Below are positions 1 to 6,082 of a stretch of 6,144 bases of DNA, in pieces (within the stretch, counting starts at the first letter, position 1; every line of letters begins with the position of its first letter). The position numbers and the translations under genes are program-made. Source of the DNA: an uncultured Candidatus Altimarinota bacterium (GTDB lineage: Bacteria; Patescibacteriota; Gracilibacteria; UBA4473). The stretch spans positions 1 to 6,144 of the forward strand of contig CALIGR010000008.1 of assembly GCA_938021445.1 (NCBI GenBank). The letters run 5' to 3'. The notes below the pieces were generated by a model that was given only the letters and a program-made list of their open reading frames with translations, was not told the DNA's origin and did no database searches.

Positions 1-1242
1 AGGCTGTACCGGTGGTTGAAGTTTCAAGATGTTGAATCCCTCAAGCAGATCAATAAAGATTTGCTGGAGACGCCTACCTCTCACCAGACCCTCTCAGCGC
101 TCAACAAACACCTTGAGACGACTTTTGGGGAGCGGACGAGCTTTGGCCACTCGAAGATCACTAAATCGACTAAGAAGCAGGAAAACTTGATTGAGTTTTT
201 TGAAAAAGAAAATGAGGATTATCTTATTGTATTAAACAAAAATAAAAAACGGGTCTCGAAAGAACTCTATCTTAAAGAAGCGGCTCAGCTCGGAAGCGTC
301 GTCTTCCCACTTTGGGTGCGAGGGAAGATCCGTGGGTTTTGGCATCTGGGCAAGAAAGACAATGGGGATATCTATTCTCGTCCAGAAATTGAAGTGCTAG
401 AGAAAACACGACACTATCTGAGGATGTACTTTGCTTTTGTCCTGTACCAACAGACACTGCAGCAAGAAGTCAGCCAGAAGACGCATCAACTCAAAGACCA
501 AAACGAAAAACTCAAAGCCCTTGATCGGATGAAAGATGACTTTGTGTCTATTGCCTCTCATGAGCTGAAAACACCCATGGCGATCATCAAAGGTTATACG
601 GAAATCCTCATGCAAGAAACGGCTCAAGAATCCACTGAAAAGCAGACTCAAAAAAAACTGAAAGTGATTCACAAAAATACGAGTGAGCTCCTCAACCTTA
701 CCAATAACATGCTTGATGTCAGCAAGATCCAAGCGGGGAAGCTGGAGCTAGACTGGGAGGTCTTTGACCTAAATGAGTTTTTAGCCCAGGTACATCAAGA
801 GTTTAGCGTGGTGTGTCTGAAAAAATCAGTGCACTTAGATTTTAAAGTGTCGAGTTTCAATGAGTCATGGGTTGAGTCAGACCCGACGAAGCTAAAACAG
901 ATCTTACAAAACTTACTGAGCAATGCCCTCAAGGTTGTGAGCGAAAAAACAGGTAAAATCACAATTGAGCTAAAAAAGTCGAAAACTGACTATGAAATCT
1001 ATATCACAGATAATGGTCCAGGAATTGCGCCTGATCAGCAAAAACTAATCTTTGAAAAATTTCAGCAAACCGAGGACACTATGCGCAAAGAATACAGCGG
1101 AACTGGGCTCGGTCTTTATATCACTAAAAGTCTGATCACCCTTCTAAAAGGGACTATTCGGCTAACCAGCCCGGTTCAATCAGGCCAAGGGGCTCAGTTT
1201 TGCTTTACGCTCCCACTTCTCGAAAAATCAAAAAATCGGTAA
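1..1242 (+). CDS. Sensor histidine kinase, GAF-like domain plus HisKA/HATPase core (5' partial)
   Basis: This is the C-terminal part of a two-component sensor kinase, which autophosphorylates on His and passes the phosphate to a response regulator. The frame is open from base 1 (codons R-L-Y-R-W) before a TTG at 16, so the gene almost certainly begins upstream and the TTG is only an internal Leu codon. Numbering from that TTG: residues ~25-145 resemble a GAF sensor domain (VVFPLWVRGKIRGFWHLG, then a helix). Residues ~145-175 form a charged helical linker. The H-box is FVSIASHELKTP with phospho-acceptor His182. The N-box is NLLSNALK (299-306), the G1 box DNGPGI (332-337), the F-box FEKF (346-349) and the G2 box GTGLGL (362-367). 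All catalytic boxes are intact. No membrane segment is visible; related kinases often carry them before the GAF domain, so they may lie upstream. No response regulator gene follows, so the partner is unknown. The stop is TAA. Confidence 0.93.
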   Translation, partial: RLYRWLKFQDVESLKQINKDLLETPTSHQTLSALNKHLETTFGERTSFGHSKITKSTKKQENLIEFFEKENEDYLIVLNKNKKRVSKELYLKEAAQLGSVVFPLWVRGKIRGFWHLGKKDNGDIYSRPEIEVLEKTRHYLRMYFAFVLYQQTLQQEVSQKTHQLKDQNEKLKALDRMKDDFVSIASHELKTPMAIIKGYTEILMQETAQESTEKQTQKKLKVIHKNTSELLNLTNNMLDVSKIQAGKLELDWEVFDLNEFLAQVHQEFSVVCLKKSVHLDFKVSSFNESWVESDPTKLKQILQNLLSNALKVVSEKTGKITIELKKSKTDYEIYITDNGPGIAPDQQKLIFEKFQQTEDTMRKEYSGTGLGLYITKSLITLLKGTIRLTSPVQSGQGAQFCFTLPLLEKSKNR

Positions 1243-1251
1243 CGCTTTTGT

Positions 1252-1265
1252 ACGATTATCGTTTT
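1252..1265 (+). terminator. Weak candidate terminator after the histidine kinase
   Basis: A 4-bp stem (ACGA / TCGT) with a TTA loop is followed by only three further T residues. It lies ten bases after the kinase stop codon and just before the next promoter. The stem is short and the T-run poor, much weaker than the three other terminators in the window, so some read-through from the kinase gene into the next gene is possible. Confidence 0.25.
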
Positions 1266-1271
1266 ATGGCA

Positions 1272-1300
1272 TTGACAGTTCGCGCTTAAATTTACAAAAT
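1272..1300 (+). promoter_or_regulatory. Sigma70-like promoter of first exported-protein gene
   Basis: A perfect -35 box TTGACA (1272-1277) is followed by a 17-bp spacer and a -10 candidate CAAAAT (1295-1300). This -10 is weak on its own. It is chosen because it sits exactly five bases before the conserved TGTTTTCTAT block, the same position as TAGAAT and TAAAAT in the two downstream units. The predicted transcription start is G1307. An ATG at 1299 overlaps this -10 box and so cannot be the translation start if the promoter is right. Confidence 0.65.
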
Positions 1301-1305
1301 GCATC

Positions 1306-1334
1306 TGTTTTCTATCTTTTATCCCACTAAACCC
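1306..1334 (+). promoter_or_regulatory. Conserved pyrimidine-rich leader without Shine-Dalgarno site (unit 1)
   Basis: This is the stretch from the predicted start site to the ATG at 1335. It opens with TGTTTTCTATCTTTTATC, is rich in T, C and A, and contains no G after 1307. It therefore offers nothing to pair with the CCUCC of 16S rRNA. Equivalent blocks of the same length precede the other two exported-protein genes. Confidence 0.6.
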
Positions 1335-1802
1335 ATGAAAACTAAATTATTCAGCCTAATGGCTCTCTCTCTTTTCACTGCTGGTTCTGTTTTCGCCAGT
1401 GTTTCTGTTTACGATAACGCTGACCTAGTCGACGCGGCAATCGAAGCTGATCTTCAAGAAAATACACACCACACGACTATCATCGATACTCGTAATGGTA
1501 ATGCTTCTGGTGTCACTGTAGAAGGAGCGCTTATCCACGTTTACACTTACGGTGGAGCTTCATCTGAAGCGAATACTTCAACTTTCGCTGCTGGAGAAGA
1601 CTGGTCAAACTGGATGCCAAAACCAAAAGCTATGACAAGCACGACTCGTGCCGCTTCTGGAAATACGTTTTCTACCTACTACCGAACGAATCCAAGCGTC
1701 TTTAACCTAAACTACGTAAGTCCTTACGTAATGATGGTTGATGAATGTCTTAAAGGTGGTGGTACATTCGATCACGCTAAAGTGATGTGTGTAAACCGAT
1801 AA
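1335..1802 (+). CDS. Small exported protein with IHVYTY/EDWxxW motif and C-x13-C block (paralogue 1)
   Basis: I do not recognise this 155-residue protein; its function is unknown. The start is placed at ATG 1335 because the protein then begins with a clean signal peptide (Lys2 and Lys4, hydrophobic core LFSLMALSLF, cleavage likely after VFA at residue 21). The in-frame ATG at 1299 would add 12 residues and falls inside the predicted -10 box. In the mature protein, YDNA is at 26-29, THHTTIIDTRNG at 44-55, LIHVYTY at 66-72 and EDWSNW at 88-93. A Thr/Ser-rich linker follows, then FNLNYVSPYV (123-132) and the only two cysteines, C138 and C152, which could form a disulfide after export. It aligns without gaps to the next gene's product over two blocks (33 of 47 and 18 of 30 identical, counted by hand). 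There is no lipobox, LPXTG motif or C-terminal anchor, so it is probably released, or held at the surface by other means. It is a single-gene unit with its own promoter and terminator. Confidence 0.88.
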   Translation: MKTKLFSLMALSLFTAGSVFASVSVYDNADLVDAAIEADLQENTHHTTIIDTRNGNASGVTVEGALIHVYTYGGASSEANTSTFAAGEDWSNWMPKPKAMTSTTRAASGNTFSTYYRTNPSVFNLNYVSPYVMMVDECLKGGGTFDHAKVMCVNR

Positions 1803-1825
1803 TTAGTTAAAACAATGACGGTTCT

Positions 1826-1860
1826 AAAACCCGGAAGATGAGTTACTTCCGGGTTTTTTT
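1826..1860 (+). terminator. Rho-independent terminator of first exported-protein gene
   Basis: A perfect 9-bp stem, ACCCGGAAG (1829-1837) with CTTCCGGGT (1846-1854), has an 8-base loop and runs straight into a T-run to 1860. It starts about 25 bases after the stop codon. The T-run ends only five bases before the -35 box of the next unit. Confidence 0.92.
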
Positions 1861-1865
1861 ATGGT

Positions 1866-1895
1866 TTGACAAACCTCTCATCAATTTTCTAGAAT
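1866..1895 (+). promoter_or_regulatory. Sigma70-like promoter of second exported-protein gene
   Basis: A perfect -35 box TTGACA (1866-1871), an 18-bp spacer, then TAGAAT (1890-1895) as the -10 box. The predicted start is G1902, seven bases after the -10. The spacer resembles that of the third unit (ACCTC near its start, CAATT just before its end), pointing to duplication of the promoter region along with the gene. Confidence 0.8.
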
Positions 1896-1900
1896 CACCG

Positions 1901-1929
1901 TGTTTTTTATTCTTCACCCAAATCTCAAA
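1901..1929 (+). promoter_or_regulatory. Conserved pyrimidine-rich leader without Shine-Dalgarno site (unit 2)
   Basis: It begins TGTTTTTTATTCTTCACC and runs 29 bases to the ATG at 1930, with no G after 1902. Its length, and its five-base distance from the -10 box, are identical to units 1 and 3. Confidence 0.6.
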
Positions 1930-2628
1930 ATGAACTTCAAATATCTTAATCTCGCCCTTGGCTCGTTTTTCCTTACCGGAGCGGCTATGGCTGGTGGCAT
2001 CCCTCAACACAATTCAGCTTCGGGCACTTCTCATGCTGAAGCTATGTACAGCCATCCTTCTACCAGTGGTCCAATCTACTCTAAAAGTATGACGGAAAGT
2101 ATGAATGAAGAAAGTACAAGTAGTGACGCTATGTCTACTGATACAACTTCTAGTGCTACCAGTACTAATACGTCTAGTTCGAGCTCAGCGAGTCTTTCTG
2201 GCAGCCGAAGTGCCACCTATGTCTATGATAATGCAGCCCTTATTGATGCCGCAACAGAAGCTGACCTTGATGAAACGACTCATCACACGACTATCATTGA
2301 CGCGCGAAACGGAAGTGCCGAAGGCGTAAATATCAAAGATCGATTGATCCATGTGTATAGCTACACTGGAGACGCTACTGGCACGGGAATGTCTTCTTCA
2401 GGTTCTACTTTTTCTAGCACAGAAGATTGGTCTAGTTGGACGCCTTCAATGACTTCAAACTCAAGTCAAAGAATGACGAGAGCTTCTCGTTCTCAAACCA
2501 CTAATAACTCAATAACAAGTGGTGGTGGTTTCAATATAAATTTTGTCAGTACCTACGTTCAGCGAGTTGATGCTTGTCTTGAAGCTGGCAACGTCTTCAA
2601 CCACGCAAAAGAAATGTGTGAAAACTAA
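1930..2628 (+). CDS. Exported Ser/Thr-rich protein with IHVYSY/EDWxxW motif and C-x13-C block (paralogue 2)
   Basis: This is an unrecognised protein of 232 residues, paralogous to the product of the preceding gene. The start at ATG 1930 gives a compact signal peptide (Lys4, hydrophobic core LNLALGSFFLTG, cleavage likely after AMA at residue 21); an in-frame ATG at 1900 overlaps the predicted transcription start and would only add an odd N-terminal extension. Residues 22-98 form a low-complexity Ser/Thr-rich stretch, absent from paralogue 1, that could act as a flexible and possibly glycosylated spacer. Then come YDNA (99-102), THHTTIIDARNG (117-128), LIHVYSY (139-145) and EDWSSW (165-170). 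A second Ser/Thr linker leads to FNINFVSTYV (201-210) and the only cysteines, C216 and C230. Domain order and the Cys spacing match paralogue 1 exactly. No anchor motif is seen. It is transcribed alone from its own promoter. Function is unknown; a surface or secreted role is inferred from the signal peptide only. Confidence 0.88.
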   Translation: MNFKYLNLALGSFFLTGAAMAGGIPQHNSASGTSHAEAMYSHPSTSGPIYSKSMTESMNEESTSSDAMSTDTTSSATSTNTSSSSSASLSGSRSATYVYDNAALIDAATEADLDETTHHTTIIDARNGSAEGVNIKDRLIHVYSYTGDATGTGMSSSGSTFSSTEDWSSWTPSMTSNSSQRMTRASRSQTTNNSITSGGGFNINFVSTYVQRVDACLEAGNVFNHAKEMCEN

Positions 2629-2655
2629 GAATACACTCTATTTCAAACAAACTAA

Positions 2656-2690
2656 AAACCTGGATTAGTGATCACTTTTCTGGGTTTTTT
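2656..2690 (+). terminator. Rho-independent terminator of second exported-protein gene
   Basis: The arms AAACCTGGA (2656-2664) and TCTGGGTTT (2679-2687) pair with two G-T wobbles. An inner AGT-GATC-ACT hairpin sits at the tip and a T-run extends to 2690. The -35 box of the next gene follows after five bases, the same arrangement as between the first two units. Confidence 0.82.
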
Positions 2691-2695
2691 AGTAT

Positions 2696-2725
2696 TTGAC
2701 AACCTCCAACCCAATTCCCTAAAAT
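2696..2725 (+). promoter_or_regulatory. Sigma70-like promoter of third exported-protein gene
   Basis: A perfect -35 box TTGACA (2696-2701), an 18-bp spacer, and a -10 box TAAAAT (2720-2725). The predicted start is G2732. This is the best-matching promoter in the window. Confidence 0.82.
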
Positions 2726-2730
2726 TACAC

Positions 2731-2759
2731 TGTTTTCTATTTTTTATCTCCCCACAAAT
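2731..2759 (+). promoter_or_regulatory. Conserved pyrimidine-rich leader without Shine-Dalgarno site (unit 3)
   Basis: It begins TGTTTTCTATTTTTTATC, nearly identical to the unit 1 leader, and contains no G after 2732. It is again 29 bases from the first T of this block to the ATG at 2760. Confidence 0.62.
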
Positions 2760-4175
2760 ATGAAAAACAAAACACTAAATCTTATAGTCCTTTCGTTCTT
2801 GATGAGCGGAACGGTCCTCGCCGGTGGTGATTACTACCGAAATTATGACTACTCAGGTGGATCTTCTACCACACACAATGCCACTGGAAGCATGACTCAC
2901 ACTGAAAATGCTGCCGCTACCAGCCAGGCGACTTCGTCAAGCCAGACACAGTCTGCTTCAGGAAGCCAATCGACAGCGGTAAACGCAAACGGTGGAACGA
3001 GCGCTGACAGTGCTACTCATACTTCTGTGACGATTACGACTGGATCTACTTCTAGTGATAGTTCTTCTAGTGATAGTTCTTCTTCAAGCATGACTATGAC
3101 TGAAGGCTCTAGCACGAGTGGTGCTTCCTCAACCACGATTACATTTTTTACTTACTACACTCAGGCTACGGTCTGGGCTGAAGCGGCCCAAACAGCTGCT
3201 GCCAGCGCCACGGCTGCCGCTGCTACTGCGGCTGCAACGGCTGAAGCGAGTGGAACCGCTGAAGACGCTACCGCCGCTGAAACCGCCGCTAGCGCTGCCG
3301 AAGAAGCGAATATGGCTGCTGCCGAAGCTATGGCTGCTGCCGAAGCTATTGCCACGGCTACCGAAGAATCGGTCGCTATCGAAGCTTCTGCGGCGGCGGA
3401 AGAAGCCGCTACGATGGCTGAAGAGTCAGCCGCAAGCGCTGAAGCGGCGGCGGGTTCAAGCTCAAGCACTTCAGGCGGAAGCACTGAAGCCGGCGCTTCT
3501 GCTGAGTCTTCTAGTTCAAGTAGCTCAAGTTCATCTGCTTCTGAAGGTTCTTCTAGCACTAGTAGTTCAAGTACTACAGGAGGCTCTAGCTCAAGTAGCT
3601 CTGTCACGATTATCTTTATGACTTACTACACTCAAATAATGACTTGGGTGGAATCTATTGAAACCTTTGTACTAAGAGCCACAACTGCGTCTGAAGCCGC
3701 CGCTACTCTAGCTGAAGGCTCTACTTCAAGTGAAGTTATTGCGGCCGCCGAAACGGCTTCCACTGCTGCGGCTGCCGCCGCTACCGCTCTTGAAGAAGCT
3801 CAAGCCGCTCTTGCGGCTGCTGAAAGCGCCACTGAAGAATCAGGAGCCATGGAAGCGGCTGCTACGGCTGAAGCCGCGTTGGCCGCTGCCGAAGAAGCGG
3901 CTCAAGACGCAGAAAAAGCTCTGGCTGCCGCTCAAGCCGCTGCAGGAGATTCTGGGACAAGTACTTCAGAAGAAACTACTGAAACAGAAACTGAAGCACC
4001 GGCCACTGAAGGAAACGGAAATAGTGGAAACAATGGTAATGGAAACGGGAACGGTAATGGAAATTCATCAGAAGAAAGTTCTTCTACTGACTTCATCCAC
4101 GTCTATACCTACCAAGGCCCTTCTACCTTCAATGCCAATGAAGACTGGGACAATTGGGAAACGGCAAAAAAATAA
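2760..4175 (+). CDS. Large exported Ala/Ser-rich protein with two TYYTQ-helix modules and C-terminal IHVYTY/EDWDNW motif (paralogue 3)
   Basis: This is an unrecognised protein of 471 residues. A signal peptide (Lys2, Lys4, core LNLIVLSFLM, cleavage likely after VLA at residue 21) indicates export. Residues 22-124 are Ser/Thr-rich. Two modules follow, 157 residues apart. Each opens with a motif TIxFxTYYTQxxxW (125-139 and 282-296). Each continues into an Ala/Glu-rich segment (~140-231 and ~297-396) that should form long helices, perhaps coiled coils. A Ser-rich linker (~232-281) with ten consecutive Ser (250-259) separates the modules. After the second module comes an acidic Thr/Glu stretch, a Gly-Asn repeat (~418-435), and the end motif FIHVYTY (445-451) ... 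EDWDNW (461-466), only five residues from the C-terminus. Relationship to the two upstream genes rests on this end motif, the signal peptide and the shared promoter/leader. The YDNA and C-x13-C blocks are missing, and there is no Cys at all. A fibre or stalk at the cell surface is plausible but inferred. The frame is supported by the signal peptide, the repeats and the terminator. Confidence 0.87.
   Translation: MKNKTLNLIVLSFLMSGTVLAGGDYYRNYDYSGGSSTTHNATGSMTHTENAAATSQATSSSQTQSASGSQSTAVNANGGTSADSATHTSVTITTGSTSSDSSSSDSSSSSMTMTEGSSTSGASSTTITFFTYYTQATVWAEAAQTAAASATAAAATAAATAEASGTAEDATAAETAASAAEEANMAAAEAMAAAEAIATATEESVAIEASAAAEEAATMAEESAASAEAAAGSSSSTSGGSTEAGASAESSSSSSSSSSASEGSSSTSSSSTTGGSSSSSSVTIIFMTYYTQIMTWVESIETFVLRATTASEAAATLAEGSTSSEVIAAAETASTAAAAAATALEEAQAALAAAESATEESGAMEAAATAEAALAAAEEAAQDAEKALAAAQAAAGDSGTSTSEETTETETEAPATEGNGNSGNNGNGNGNGNGNSSEESSSTDFIHVYTYQGPSTFNANEDWDNWETAKK
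3051..3080 (+). repeat. Perfect 15-bp tandem duplication in the Ser-rich region
   Basis: TCTAGTGATAGTTCT occurs twice in direct succession (3051-3065 and 3066-3080), encoding Ser/Asp-rich sequence. The unit length is a multiple of three, so gain or loss of copies would keep the frame and simply change spacer length. Confidence 0.85.
3132..3176 (+). repeat. First copy of the TYYTQ module opening
   Basis: Encodes residues 125-139 of the large exported protein, including TFFTYYTQATVW-type sequence. The core ACTTACTACACTCA (3150-3163) recurs exactly 471 bp downstream in the second copy, showing an internal duplication of a motif-plus-helix module. Confidence 0.75.
3311..3346 (+). repeat. Perfect 18-bp tandem duplication in the Ala-rich region
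   Basis: The unit TATGGCTGCTGCCGAAGC is present twice head to tail and encodes MAAAEA-MAAAEA. It is a recent in-frame slippage or duplication event inside the helical segment. Confidence 0.85.
3603..3647 (+). repeat. Second copy of the TYYTQ module opening
   Basis: Encodes residues 282-296 (VTIIFMTYYTQIMTW). It shares the identical 14-bp core (3621-3634) with the first copy and the same position ahead of an Ala-rich helix. The rest of the two modules has diverged, so the duplication is not very recent. Confidence 0.75.
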
Positions 4176-4197
4176 GTTTTATTTGAAATATTACTTC

Positions 4198-4229
4198 AAA
4201 AAAACCGGAGCTAAGGCTCCGGTTTTTTT
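4198..4229. terminator. Bidirectional rho-independent terminator between the third exported-protein gene and typA
   Basis: A perfect stem, ACCGGAGC (4204-4211) with GCTCCGGT (4216-4223), has a TAAG loop. It is flanked by seven A on the left (4198-4204) and seven T on the right (4223-4229), so it can end transcripts from both converging genes. It lies 22 bases after the + strand stop and 23 bases after the typA stop. Confidence 0.93.
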
Positions 4230-4252
4230 CTATTTAATTATTTAAGAAACCA

Positions 4253-6061
4253 CTAACGGTTTCTCTTTCGCTCATGCTCACTGAGATGTTTTTTTCTAAG
4301 ACGGATATTTTCTGGTGTCACTTCCACGTACTCGTCTTCCTTGATGTACTCAAGTGACATCTCTAGGGTAACGGCGATTGGAGGCGTTAGGTTGACGGCT
4401 TCATCCGTCCCTGAAGACCTGACATTGGTCAGTTGTTTTCCTTTAGTCGCATTAACCGTTAGGTCTGAGCCTTGGTTGTGCTCTCCAATAATCATCCCTT
4501 CATAGATTTTTGTCGCAGGATTAATAAAGATCGGGCCTCTTTCTTGGAGTTTCCAAAGAGAGTACGCAATCGCTTCTCCTGTTTCCCCAGAAATAAGTGA
4601 TCCAACCTGTCTTTTCTCGATAGCTCCAGTGTGTGGCGCTAAGTGAGAGAAACTACTAAACATCGTCCCCTCTCCTTTTGTATGAATGATAAAACTTGAT
4701 CGAATTCCAAGTAGTCCTCGTGCTGGCATTTCGAACTCAAGCTGAGTGTTTCCATTTTCTGAAACCATGTTTTTCATCTCTCCTTTTCGTTTCCCCATCA
4801 TTTCTATGATCTTTCCTGACATCTCATCTGGGACATTGATCACGACTTGCTCAATTGGTTCTTGAGTGACCCCGTCGATTTCTTGCATCACCACTTCTGG
4901 TTGAGACACTTGAAGTTCAAAACCTTCTCGTCTCATCGTCTCGATCAAAACCGCCAGATGCATCTCCCCTCGTCCCATGACTTTAAAGTTGTCTGAGTTT
5001 TCTGGAAATTCGATCTGAAGTCCTACATTCGTCTCGAGTTCTTTTTCGAGTCGGTCTCGAATCTGTCTCGAAGTCACCAGTTTGCCTTCTTGTCCGGCAA
5101 AAGGCGAATCATTGACCATAAAGTACATCGCTAAACTTGGTGGATCTACTTGGATACTTGGTAGTGGTTCTGCGTCAGCTGTTCCCGCGATCGTCTCTCC
5201 GACGAAGATGTTTTCAATTCCCGCGATTGCGACAATATCTCCGGATCGAGCTTCTGAAGCCTCAACTCGCTTCATCCCTTGAAAAGTAAATATCTTAGAG
5301 ATTTTACCGGACCTTCTATTTCCTTCTAAATCTACAACCGTTACTGATTGGTTCACTTTCGCGACGCCTTCGTGCACTCGACCAATCGCGATCCGTCCCA
5401 GGAAACTATCATACGCCAGCGTAGCTGGCTGCATCCGAAACGGTTTTTCTAGCTCTTGCGGTGACTCGGCAACATTCTCTAAAACAAAATCTAGCAGCGG
5501 CGTGATGTCTTTGTGTTCATCATTAAGATTTTGTATCGCAATCCCGTCTCGGGCAATCGCGTACATATAAGGAAAATCAAGTTGCTCATCCGTCGCACCA
5601 AGCGTTACGAATAGATCAAAGACCTGGTCAACGACCCAATCTGGACGAGCGGATGGTTTATCAATTTTATTAATCACTACGATCACTTTTTTCCCAAGTT
5701 CTAGTGATTTTTTTAGGACAAACTTAGTCTGTGGCATCGGTCCTTCATACGCATCTACTACCAACACCGTCGCGTCGACCGTTCGCAGTACTCGCTCTAC
5801 TTCACTCCCAAAATCCGCATGACCAGGCGTATCCACAATATTCACCTTGGTCCCTTTATAGTTAATCGCGGCATTCTTCGCGTAGATCGTGATCCCTCTC
5901 TCTCGCTCTTGATCATTACTATCCATGGCTCGCTCCTCAATTTGCGTATGGTCATCTTTACTCTCATCCGCTTTAAGAAGCGCATCGACGAGCGTCGTTT
6001 TTCCATGATCTACATGGGCAATAATAGCAATATTTCGGATTGGATTCTGGTCGTCTGACAT
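4253..6061 (-). CDS. typA: Translational GTPase TypA/BipA
   Basis: TypA (BipA) is a ribosome-binding GTPase of the EF-G/LepA family that aids ribosome assembly and translation under stress or cold. At 602 residues it has the usual full length. The G1 loop is AHVDHGKTT (15-23), RGIT (55-58) is the switch I region, DTPGH (77-81) is G3, NKID (131-134) is G4 and YAIARDG (168-173 region) is the G5 area. Domain II follows (~205-300), then the EF-G-like domains (~305-480, with [10 protein letters not shown] at 363-372), and the TypA-specific C-terminal domain ending in a basic tail ([15 protein letters not shown]). The ATG at 6061 is the only sensible start: the frame upstream meets a stop within 60 bases and holds no other ATG, GTG or TTG. 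No Shine-Dalgarno sequence precedes it. The stop is TAG. It stands alone, convergent with the exported-protein cluster, with no visible link to it. Confidence 0.97.
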   Translation of the reverse strand: MSDDQNPIRNIAIIAHVDHGKTTLVDALLKADESKDDHTQIEERAMDSNDQERERGITIYAKNAAINYKGTKVNIVDTPGHADFGSEVERVLRTVDATVLVVDAYEGPMPQTKFVLKKSLELGKKVIVVINKIDKPSARPDWVVDQVFDLFVTLGATDEQLDFPYMYAIARDGIAIQNLNDEHKDITPLLDFVLENVAESPQELEKPFRMQPATLAYDSFLGRIAIGRVHEGVAKVNQSVTVVDLEGNRRSGKISKIFTFQGMKRVEASEARSGDIVAIAGIENIFVGETIAGTADAEPLPSIQVDPPSLAMYFMVNDSPFAGQEGKLVTSRQIRDRLEKELETNVGLQIEFPENSDNFKVMGRGEMHLAVLIETMRREGFELQVSQPEVVMQEIDGVTQEPIEQVVINVPDEMSGKIIEMMGKRKGEMKNMVSENGNTQLEFEMPARGLLGIRSSFIIHTKGEGTMFSSFSHLAPHTGAIEKRQVGSLISGETGEAIAYSLWKLQERGPIFINPATKIYEGMIIGEHNQGSDLTVNATKGKQLTNVRSSGTDEAVNLTPPIAVTLEMSLEYIKEDEYVEVTPENIRLRKKHLSEHERKRNR

Positions 6062-6082
6062 ATCTATTTTAATGTTAACTTG

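Noticed and set aside
16..18. TTG at 16 as the true start of the histidine kinase
   Set aside because: The frame stays open to the window edge, there is no ribosome-binding site before it, and a GAF-kinase lacking any N-terminal region would be unusual. It is treated as an internal codon of a partial gene.
1299..1334. Upstream ATG at 1299 (and likewise 1900) as translation starts
   Set aside because: ATG 1299 overlaps the predicted -10 box and 1900 lies at or before the predicted transcript start. Both would put a polar stretch before a normal signal peptide. The spacing of all three units agrees on 1335, 1930 and 2760.
3180..3455. Similarity of the Ala/Thr-rich helix to type I antifreeze-like sequence
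   Set aside because: There is no regular 11-residue Thr spacing, and the segment is rich in Glu. Composition alone cannot support it.
1335..4175. Cell-wall or lipid anchoring of the exported proteins
   Set aside because: No lipobox cysteine follows the signal peptides, and there is no LPXTG motif or C-terminal hydrophobic segment with basic tail.
3118..4245. Long alternative reading frames overlapping the large exported-protein gene on both strands (3118-3621 +, 3161-3607 -, 3730-4245 +)
   Set aside because: They are by-products of the Ser/Ala codon repeats, giving Leu/Pro/Arg-rich or Ala/Glu-rich shadows with no start context or recognisable domain. The main frame has a signal peptide, promoter, terminator and internal repeats.
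1..6061. UGA reassigned to glycine, as in Gracilibacteria and Absconditabacteria
   Set aside because: No gene contains an in-frame TGA and glycine uses GGN codons throughout, so the standard bacterial code fits. The lack of TGA stops in only five genes is not informative.
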